Shown here piece by piece: positions 6,505 through 11,458 of a stretch of 11,458 nt of DNA. The DNA lies in contig CAYGZA010000223.1 of NCBI GenBank assembly GCA_964354135.1, forward strand, positions 1 to 11,458, given 5' to 3'. Both the position numbers and the translations under genes were made by a program. The notes under the pieces are model-generated. The model was not told the origin of the DNA. It saw only the letters and a program-made list of their open reading frames with translations, and did not search any database. Every line of letters begins with the position of its first letter. Position 1 is the first letter of the stretch. The stretch is from CAYGZA01 sp964354135 (GTDB lineage Bacteria; Planctomycetota; Planctomycetia; Pirellulales; Thermoguttaceae).

Positions 6505-6539
6505 GCGGAGCGGAGCGGAGCAGGGCAGGGAAGGGCAGG
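6505..6539 (+). repeat. Pentanucleotide tandem repeat
   Basis: Seven 5-bp units: GCGGA three times, GCAGG twice, GAAGG, then GCAGG. This gives a 35-bp purine-rich tract on the plus strand that ends 32 bp before the asd -35 box. It may be slippage-derived; no function can be read from it. Confidence 0.7.
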
Positions 6540-6570
6540 GGAGTGCCGACCCCGACGGTCGAGTACCCGG

Positions 6571-6598
6571 TTGAGGTTCTCCACGATCTCCCTATAAT
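6571..6598 (+). promoter_or_regulatory. Sigma70-type promoter for asd-truA-glycosyltransferase
   Basis: TTGAGG (6571-6576) is separated by 16 bp from a perfect TATAAT (6593-6598). Transcription would start near 6605 and give a leader of about 54 bases. It is the best promoter match in the window. Confidence 0.6.
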
Positions 6599-6658
6599 TG
6601 TTGGCTTGCCGGCCTTGCGGGCACGGCGGGTGGTCTTGGTCTTTCTGGGAGAGGGCTC

Positions 6659-7663
6659 GTGTTCGACTCGGTTGCGGTTGTGGGCGCCACCGGTGCCGTG
6701 GGAACGATCATCTGCCGCCTGCTGGAGACCCGCGGCTTCCCTTGCCGGCGGATCAAGTTCCTGGCCTCCAGCCGCTCGGCAGGGAAGACGATCGACTTCG
6801 CCGGCCGCAGCTACACGATCGAAGAGCTCAAACCGCCGGCCTTCGACGGGGTCGAGCTGGCCATCGCCAGCACCCCGGACGAGGTCGCCCGGGACTTCGT
6901 GCCCGAGGCGGTCCAGCGCGGCTGTGTCGTGGTCGACGAGAGCGCCTATTGGCGTATGGATCCCGAGGTCCCCTTGGTGATCCCGGAGGTCAACGGCCAC
7001 GCCATCCGGCGGCATCACGGGATCATTGCCAGCCCCAACTGCTCGACAACGCAGATGGTCCAAGCCCTCAAGCCGCTGCACGACGCCGGGCGGGTCCGCC
7101 GCGTCGTGGTGAGCACCTACCAGGCCGCCAGCGGCGCCGGCATGGCCGCCAGCCGCGACCTGGAGCAGGGGACCCGGGCCCTCCTGGCCGAAAGGGCTTA
7201 CCGCTACGAGGTTTTCGCCTACCCGATCGCCTTCAACTGCATCCCGCAAATCGGCTCGCCCAAGGAGCGCGGGTATACCTCGGAAGAAATGAAGATGGTT
7301 TACGAGACGCGGAAGATTCTGGAGGACGAGTCGATCCAGATCTGCGCCACGTGCATCCGCGTGCCGGTGAGCAACTGCCACAGCGAGATGATCCTCGTGG
7401 AGACGGAAAAGAAGATCTCCGTGGAAGAGGCGCGGCGGCTGTTCGCCGCTACGCCGGGGCTCGTGGTGATGGACGATCTGGCCAACAAGGTCTACCCGAT
7501 GCCGATCAACTGCGACGGGCGCGACGAGACCTTCATCGGCCGCATCCGCGAGGACCTCTCGCTGCCCAACGGCCTGGTCTTCTGGTGCGTGAGCGACAAC
7601 CTGCGCAAGGGCGCCGCCACCAACGCGGTCCAGATCGCCGAGGCCCTGGTGAAGGGGAAGTAG
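6659..7663 (+). CDS. asd: Aspartate-semialdehyde dehydrogenase
   Basis: The 334-residue product reduces aspartyl phosphate to aspartate semialdehyde with NADPH, the branch-point step to lysine/diaminopimelate, threonine and methionine. The dinucleotide-binding motif GATGAVG lies at 10-16 near the N-terminus, the nucleophile Cys128 in SPNCST, and the acid/base His241 in NCHSEMI. VSTYQAASGAG (151-161) and SDNLRKGAATNAV near the end are also family hallmarks. Length is normal, so this is a true Asd rather than a Usg-like paralogue lacking the active site. The start is GTG at 6659, with GGGAGAGGG at 6647-6655 in front. Its TAG stop is also the first three bases of the heptamer tract leading to truA. 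In a planctomycete it would feed diaminopimelate to the wall precursors used by RodA. Confidence 0.95.
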   Translation: MFDSVAVVGATGAVGTIICRLLETRGFPCRRIKFLASSRSAGKTIDFAGRSYTIEELKPPAFDGVELAIASTPDEVARDFVPEAVQRGCVVVDESAYWRMDPEVPLVIPEVNGHAIRRHHGIIASPNCSTTQMVQALKPLHDAGRVRRVVVSTYQAASGAGMAASRDLEQGTRALLAERAYRYEVFAYPIAFNCIPQIGSPKERGYTSEEMKMVYETRKILEDESIQICATCIRVPVSNCHSEMILVETEKKISVEEARRLFAATPGLVVMDDLANKVYPMPINCDGRDETFIGRIREDLSLPNGLVFWCVSDNLRKGAATNAVQIAEALVKGK

Positions 7664-7716
7664 GCGGTAGGCAGTAGGCGGCAGGCGGTAGGCAGCCGGC
7701 AGTGAGCAGTAGCCAG
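7661..7716 (+). repeat. Heptanucleotide tandem repeat filling the asd-truA gap
   Basis: Eight 7-bp units in register: TAGGCGG, TAGGCAG, TAGGCGG, CAGGCGG, TAGGCAG, CCGGCAG, TGAGCAG and TAGCCAG. The first unit begins with the asd stop codon TAG and the eighth ends on the G of the truA GTG start. Because 7 is not a multiple of 3, the TAG/TGA trinucleotides fall in all three frames. One of them (7710-7712) is the in-frame stop two codons before truA. No Shine-Dalgarno is left in this space. Confidence 0.85.
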
Positions 7717-8507
7717 TGCGAAACATCAAGCTCACCGTGGCCTACGACGGAACGGCCTACGCGGGCTGGCAGTTCCAAGAGGGGCGCAAGACCGTGCAGG
7801 GGGTCTTGGAGAACACGATTCAGGAGGTTACGGGCCAGCCAACCCGCGTGTTGGGCAGCGGGCGGACCGACGCCGGGGTACACGCCCTTGGGCAAGTGGC
7901 CGGTTTCCGCACGGAAAGCCGACTGCCGGTCGAAGTGCTCCGCCGGGCCCTGAATGCCCACTTGCCGCACGACGTGGCCGTTCTGGAGGCGGTCGAGGCC
8001 CCGGGAGACTTCCACGCGATCTTCCACGCCCGGCGGAAACGATATCGCTACGTGATATGCGACGGGCCGGTCCGCGACGTGTTCCGCCGGCGGACGGCGT
8101 GGTACTGCCGTTTCGACCTCGACGCGCCGGCAATGCACCGGGCTGCCCAGGCCCTCGTGGGCACGCACGACTTCCGCAGCTTCCAAACGCAGGGATCGAG
8201 CCGGAAAACCACAGTCCGCACGATCTACGATATCCAAGTCCGTCGCGGGGAAGGGCCCGACCGTCACGTGATTGCCGTCGAAGTCGAGGCGGACGGGTTC
8301 CTGTACAACATGGTCCGCACGATTGTCGGCTCGCTGGTCCAAGTGGGGCGCGGCAACCGCAGCGAGGCGTGGGTGGGGGAAATCCTGGCCGCCGCCGACC
8401 GCCGCGCTGCCGGTCCCACGGCGCCAGCACGGGGCCTGTGCTTGCTCCGCGTGGAGTACGAGAGCCGTGAATGCGAGAACGACCGGGCCGACACGGCCCG
8501 GCTCTGA
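7716..8507 (+). CDS. truA: tRNA pseudouridine(38-40) synthase
   Basis: The 263-residue product matches TruA, which isomerises U38-U40 in the anticodon stem-loop of tRNAs. It shows the N-terminal LTVAYDGTAYAGWQ, the catalytic loop GSGRTDAGVHA with Asp52, KRYRYVI, GTHDFRSF and the late GFLYNMVRTIVGSLVQVG. Length equals the family's usual size. The start must be GTG at 7716, since an in-frame TAG lies two codons upstream, and it has no Shine-Dalgarno; translation may depend on coupling to asd or on an unstructured leader. The family core ends about residue 249 (LLRVEY); the tail finishing in DRADTARL is encoded by the first copy of a 27-bp hairpin repeat. The neighbouring asd recalls the usg-truA and asd-truA arrangement of proteobacteria. 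Confidence 0.95.
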   Translation: MRNIKLTVAYDGTAYAGWQFQEGRKTVQGVLENTIQEVTGQPTRVLGSGRTDAGVHALGQVAGFRTESRLPVEVLRRALNAHLPHDVAVLEAVEAPGDFHAIFHARRKRYRYVICDGPVRDVFRRRTAWYCRFDLDAPAMHRAAQALVGTHDFRSFQTQGSSRKTTVRTIYDIQVRRGEGPDRHVIAVEVEADGFLYNMVRTIVGSLVQVGRGNRSEAWVGEILAAADRRAAGPTAPARGLCLLRVEYESRECENDRADTARL

Positions 8508-8546
8508 ATGCTGAACTGTACCGGGCCGACACGGCCCGGCTCTGAA
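8482..8546 (+). repeat. Duplicated 27-bp GC-rich hairpin repeat
   Basis: Two identical 27-bp copies occupy 8482-8508 and 8520-8546. Each contains CCGGGCCG, loop ACA, then CGGCCCGG, an 8-bp perfect GC stem. Copy one encodes the last residues and TGA stop of truA; copy two lies in the gap. No T-tract follows either stem, so a standard intrinsic terminator is not shown. The 38-bp period suggests a tandem duplication. Confidence 0.85.
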
Positions 8547-8563
8547 CCCTGAACCCTGAACCG
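8505..8563 (+). repeat. TGAANNN heptamer repeats between truA and the glycosyltransferase gene
   Basis: Heptamers TGAATGC and TGAACTG (8505-8518) follow hairpin copy one. TGAACCC twice and TGAACCG (8543-8563) follow copy two and end 6 bases before the next ATG. The first heptamer begins with the truA stop codon TGA. As at asd-truA, each unit carries a stop trinucleotide, and no Shine-Dalgarno precedes the next gene. Confidence 0.75.
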
Positions 8564-8569
8564 TTCTCC

Positions 8570-9736
8570 ATGCGAATTGTCCACGTCATCACGCGGCTGA
8601 TCCTCGGCGGGGCGCAGGAGAACACGCTCCTGTCGTGCGAAGACCTGATGCGGATCTACGGCGACGAGGTGCTGCTGGTGACTGGCCCCCCCATCGGGCC
8701 AGAAGGGAGTCTATTGGAGCGGGCTAGGGCAGGGGGGGTGCCCACCGAAGTCATCCCCCAATTGCGACGCTCAATCCATCCGTGGCGCGACCTGGTCAGC
8801 TACCGGCGGATCAAGCACGTGCTCCGCGACTTCCGGCCCGACGTGGTCCACACGCACAGCGCCAAGGCGGGCATCTTGGGCCGCGCGGCCGCCACGGCCT
8901 TGGGAGTCCCGGCGGTCGTACACGGCGTTCACGGGGCCCCGTTCCATCCGTACCAGGGGCGGATGGCCCGGGCTTTCTTCCGCGCCTGCGAGCGCTGGGC
9001 CGCCGGCCGCTGCCATGCCTTTGTCAGCGTGGCCGACGCCATGACGGACCTGATGGTCCAAGCGGGTGTCGCACCCCGCGAGAAATTCACCACAATCTAC
9101 AGCGGCATGGAGGTCGAGCCGTTCCTCCAATCGGACAGGCGCCGGCAAGAGGCCCGCGACGAGCTGGGCTACGCCCGCCAGCACGTCGTGGTCGGCAAGG
9201 TCGCACGGCTGTTTCACCTCAAGGGGCACGAAGACGTGATCCGGGCGGCCCGCGACGTGATTGCTTCGCAGCCGAATCTGCGGTTTCTCCTGGTTGGCGA
9301 TGGGCTCCTGGCCGACCGGCTCCGCAGGCAAATCGCCGCCGCCGGCTTGACCGACTACTTCCGCTTCACCGGCCTGGTGCCCCCGGATCGGATCCCGGCG
9401 CTGGTGGCCGCGATGGACATCGTGGTCCATGCCAGCTTACGCGAGGGGCTCGCCCGAGTGCTTCCCCAAGCCCTGATCGCCGGGAAGCCCGTCGTCAGCT
9501 ACGATGTGGACGGTGCCCGGGAAGTCGTCATCCCGGGTGCGACGGGCTATCTGATTCCGCCCAAAGACACCGCGGGGCTGGCCGAGGCGATCCGCCGCCT
9601 GGCAGCCGATTCGGACCTCCGCGAGCGGCTCGGGGCGGAGGGCCGCCGCCGCTTCACGGAGGTCTTCCGCCACGAGAGAATGACCGCCCAACTCCGTGAG
9701 CTGTACCTCAGGCTGCTTGAGGCACAGCGGGGATAG
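8570..9736 (+). CDS. GT4-family glycosyltransferase
   Basis: The 388-residue product is a two-domain GT-B enzyme. The N-terminal acceptor domain opens with MRIVHVITRLILGGAQENTL, with the Gly-rich GGAQ loop at 13-16, and has VVHTHSAKAGILGR near 92-105. The C-terminal nucleotide-sugar domain has VGKVARLFHLKGH (198-210), LLVGDG and REGLARVLPQALIAGKPVVS at 301-320. The family's E-x7-E motif appears as Glu302-x7-Gln310, a variant I recall from other GT4 members with an EGLPRVLxQA block. Donor and acceptor cannot be predicted; lipid-linked surface polysaccharide or glycolipid assembly is typical. No membrane segment is visible, so it is probably cytoplasmic or peripheral. The start is ATG at 8570, 62 bp after truA and without a Shine-Dalgarno. 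It probably shares the asd transcript. Confidence 0.9.
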   Translation: MRIVHVITRLILGGAQENTLLSCEDLMRIYGDEVLLVTGPPIGPEGSLLERARAGGVPTEVIPQLRRSIHPWRDLVSYRRIKHVLRDFRPDVVHTHSAKAGILGRAAATALGVPAVVHGVHGAPFHPYQGRMARAFFRACERWAAGRCHAFVSVADAMTDLMVQAGVAPREKFTTIYSGMEVEPFLQSDRRRQEARDELGYARQHVVVGKVARLFHLKGHEDVIRAARDVIASQPNLRFLLVGDGLLADRLRRQIAAAGLTDYFRFTGLVPPDRIPALVAAMDIVVHASLREGLARVLPQALIAGKPVVSYDVDGAREVVIPGATGYLIPPKDTAGLAEAIRRLAADSDLRERLGAEGRRRFTEVFRHERMTAQLRELYLRLLEAQRG

Positions 9737-9946
9737 GGCACTATGCCACCGGCTGGCGGGCAGGTAAAATGGGATAATTAGGAGTGTTGCGTGTTTTTGG
9801 TCGTGGAAACTGAGTAGCGACCTCGGGAGACTTGTCGCGATCCCTTTGATGCGATTGTCCCTAGGGCTTGCGGCCGCTACACTTCTAGCGGCTCGCAACG
9901 CGGCCCCCCCGGCCGTGGTCTACCGAACTCGTCTGTTGCTGGAACG
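9737..9946 (+). promoter_or_regulatory. Leader region of the kinase gene with a long hairpin
   Basis: A 210-bp gap. GATAAT (9773-9778) and TAAAAT (9765-9770) are possible -10 boxes, but neither has a convincing -35. At 9868-9898 the strand can fold as TTGCG+GCCGCTA, loop CACTTC, TAGCGGC+CGCAA with one bulged T: twelve base pairs, ending 48 bases before the kinase GTG. No T-tract follows it. It could be an upstream terminator remnant, an attenuator or an mRNA-stability element. Confidence 0.4.
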
Positions 9947-10834
9947 GTGTTCTCCGTGAGTAAGGCGAACCTGGCTTTTCTCGGCCCTTATCGGCTCTTG
10001 AACGTCGTCCACGTCGGCCACGGCACGCAAATCTGGCAGGCGTACGACGATCACCGGGGCTGCTTCGTGGCCGTCAAGACCCTCCTGGAGCAGTTCTGGC
10101 GGGGTCGGGAACACCTGCGGTACCTGAAGCGGGAGCGGCTGGTCGGCTTGAGGGTGGCCCACGAGCGGATCATCCGGATCCTCGGTTTCGGGACGGATCG
10201 GGGGGCCCCTTATCTCGCCATGGAGTGGTTCATGGGGGCCAACATGAAGACCCGGCTCCGCCAGGGGCTGGACCTCTTGGCCCCGTGGATCCCGAAGATC
10301 GTGCTCCAGGCCACGGAGGGGTTGGCATACTTCAACAGCCGGGGCTGGGTCCACCGCGACATCAAGCCGGACAACTTCCTGGTGGCCGACGACGGCGACG
10401 TAAAGCTCATCGATTTCGCCCTGGCCCAACGGAAAAAAGGGGTACTCAGCCGCTGGTTCCTGCCGAAATCAAAGGTGCAGGGGACCCGCAGTTACATCTC
10501 TCCCGAGCAGATCCGCGGACTGCCGTTGGACGAGCGGGCCGATCTGTACAGTCTGGGGTGTACCTTGTTTGAGCTGGTGGCAGGGAGGCCGCCCTACACC
10601 GGCACCAACGCCAACGAGCTACTGAACAAGCACCTCAAGGCGCCCGTTCCGGCGTTGGAGAGCCTCAGCGTGAGCGTAACCCCCGAGTTTGCCCAGTTGA
10701 TTCGCTGGGCGATGCAGAAGGAGGCGGCGGCCCGGCCCAGGACGACGGAGGAGTTTTGCCGGAAGGTTCGCCAAACGCCGGTCTTCCGCCGCGCGGTGCC
10801 AATGCCCGGGCCGGCGCGCGGCGTGGGCGGCTGA
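9947..10834 (+). CDS. Hanks-type Ser/Thr protein kinase with DFA instead of DFG
   Basis: The 295-residue product is almost entirely a kinase domain and would phosphorylate Ser/Thr of unknown proteins with ATP. Visible elements are a loose glycine loop (GHGTQIWQAY, 24-33), Lys44 in VAVK, a likely alpha-C Glu63, the catalytic loop HRDIKPDN (136-143), IDFALA (155-160) where the usual DFG is DFA, GTRSYISPEQ (179-188), DLYSLG (199-204) and a late Arg in RPRT. All residues for metal binding and phosphotransfer are kept, so it is probably active despite the Gly-to-Ala change. No transmembrane or sensor domain follows, unlike many bacterial Ser/Thr kinases, so it looks cytosolic. The start is GTG at 9947 or GTG at 9956; neither has a strong Shine-Dalgarno. 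Confidence 0.9.
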   Translation: MFSVSKANLAFLGPYRLLNVVHVGHGTQIWQAYDDHRGCFVAVKTLLEQFWRGREHLRYLKRERLVGLRVAHERIIRILGFGTDRGAPYLAMEWFMGANMKTRLRQGLDLLAPWIPKIVLQATEGLAYFNSRGWVHRDIKPDNFLVADDGDVKLIDFALAQRKKGVLSRWFLPKSKVQGTRSYISPEQIRGLPLDERADLYSLGCTLFELVAGRPPYTGTNANELLNKHLKAPVPALESLSVSVTPEFAQLIRWAMQKEAAARPRTTEEFCRKVRQTPVFRRAVPMPGPARGVGG

Positions 10835-10945
10835 CGCGATTCCGGCGATTTGGATCGGCGGCCGACTTGTTTGCAGGTCAATAAAAATCATCGCAGCACT
10901 TCGGACAGTTGCAGCAGTTCCTCAGCAAGGCGAAGCAGGACCACC
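10835..10945 (+). promoter_or_regulatory. Kinase-accA spacer
   Basis: This 111-bp gap holds an AT-rich patch (AATAAAAATCAT at 10880-10891) that could include a -10 box, but no paired -35 is evident. AGGA at 10937-10940 is a weak, correctly spaced Shine-Dalgarno for the ATG at 10946. Whether accA has its own promoter cannot be decided from this. Confidence 0.35.
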
Positions 10946-11458
10946 ATGCCCAAGACGGAATACAGGCTCCCCTTCGAACGGCCGATTTACGAGCTGGAAG
11001 CGCGGCGCGAGAAGCTCGAGCGCAGCGCCCAGGACAACCCCGAGGTCCGCAACGAGCTCCGCCGCTTGCTCCGCGAGATCACCGAGCTGAAAAGGAGGAT
11101 CTACAGCAGCCTATCGCCGTGGGAGACGGTCTCGGTGGCCCGGCATCCCGAGCGCCCCCAGACCTCCGACTACCTGGAGCTGGTGTTCGACGAGTTCGTC
11201 GAGCTGCACGGCGACAAGTTCTTCGGCGACGACCGCGCGATCCGCACCGGCTGGGCCAAGCTGGACGCCTACAAGGTGATGGTCGTCGGCCACCAGAAGG
11301 GCAAGAACACCAAGGAGCGGATCGCCTGCAACTTCGGTCAGGCCAATCCGGAGGGCTATCGGAAGGCGATGGCCAAGATGCAAATGGCGGCCAAGTTCGG
11401 CCTTCCGGTGATCTGCTTCATCGACACGCCCGGGGCCTACCCGGGCATCGGCCCCGAG
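10946..11458 (+). CDS. accA: Acetyl-CoA carboxylase carboxyltransferase subunit alpha, 5' part
   Basis: The frame is open for 171 codons to the window edge. The product begins MPKTEYRLPFERPIYELEAR, a helical N-terminal segment typical of AccA. HPERPQTSDYLELVFDEFVE, LHGDKFFGDDRAI, VVGHQKGKNTKER and the crotonase-like FIDTPGAYPGIG follow, all strong AccA landmarks. With AccD it forms the carboxyltransferase that moves CO2 from carboxybiotin to acetyl-CoA, giving malonyl-CoA for fatty acid synthesis. Family members are about 315-320 residues, so a little under half is missing to the right. No accD is adjacent. The ATG at 10946 is preceded by AGGA five bases upstream. Confidence 0.95.
   Translation, partial: MPKTEYRLPFERPIYELEARREKLERSAQDNPEVRNELRRLLREITELKRRIYSSLSPWETVSVARHPERPQTSDYLELVFDEFVELHGDKFFGDDRAIRTGWAKLDAYKVMVVGHQKGKNTKERIACNFGQANPEGYRKAMAKMQMAAKFGLPVICFIDTPGAYPGIGPE

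Larger units (their letters stand above)
6308..6658. other. 351-bp spacer before asd
   Basis: This spacer holds, in order, palindromic repeat copy 2 (6343-6393), a stretch with no signal I recognise (6400-6500), a pentanucleotide tandem repeat (6505-6539) and the asd promoter (6571-6598). Open frames cross it, but none has a plausible start or a recognisable product. Confidence 0.6.

Noticed and set aside
6377..7735. Minus-strand frame of 452 codons opposite asd
   Set aside because: It begins in the heptamer tract (giving a LPPTAYRLLP-type peptide) and runs antisense to a clear Asd; composition artefact.
8771..9430. Minus-strand frame opposite the glycosyltransferase gene
   Set aside because: Mirror of the GT4 coding sequence with no motif of its own.

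Overview
This is a GC-rich, densely coded bacterial window that most likely comes from a planctomycete, possibly of the Pirellulales/Thermoguttaceae group. Three things point there: a Cys-rich secreted protein ending in what looks like the planctomycete-specific TIGR03000 small domain, a secreted protein-L-isoaspartate methyltransferase carrying a C-terminal beta-sandwich, and a stand-alone Hanks-type kinase among housekeeping genes. The species cannot be named from the sequence. I see no rRNA, tRNA, CRISPR array, transposase or phage gene.

Left part (1-5126): a minus-strand radical SAM protein of the TIGR03960 type (59-1873) diverges from a plus-strand exported isoaspartate methyltransferase (2060-3310). 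The methyltransferase converges on a minus-strand two-gene operon in which rodA/ftsW (3930-5126) is followed after one base by a small exported protein resembling a fragment of the secretin core domain (3398-3928). The convergent junction holds a palindromic repeat whose loop contains that small gene's stop codon.

Middle part (5127-6658): a 389-bp divergent spacer, the Cys-rich TIGR03000 protein (5516-6307), then a 351-bp spacer with a second copy of the palindromic repeat, a pentanucleotide tandem repeat and a good sigma70-type promoter for the next genes.

Right part (6659-11458): a plus-strand run of asd (aspartate-semialdehyde dehydrogenase), truA (tRNA pseudouridine synthase), a GT4 glycosyltransferase, a Ser/Thr protein kinase with DFA in place of DFG, and the 5' part of accA (acetyl-CoA carboxylase alpha subunit), which runs off the window end. 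The first three are probably co-transcribed: 52 bp separate asd from truA and 62 bp separate truA from the glycosyltransferase. Functionally the window touches wall synthesis (RodA; Asd supplies diaminopimelate), surface glycans (GT4), lipid synthesis (AccA), tRNA modification (TruA), protein repair (Pcm) and signalling (kinase).

No complete new multi-gene system is evident. The most unusual material is the repeats at gene ends: (1) a GACTTCCGAAGTC inverted-repeat element in two copies, each about 40 bp past a plus-strand stop codon; (2) 7-bp tandem repeats filling the asd-truA and truA-glycosyltransferase gaps, each starting exactly on the upstream stop codon and each unit carrying a stop trinucleotide, so that all three frames are closed; (3) a duplicated GC hairpin that encodes the TruA C-terminus; and (4) a 12-bp-stem hairpin upstream of the kinase gene.
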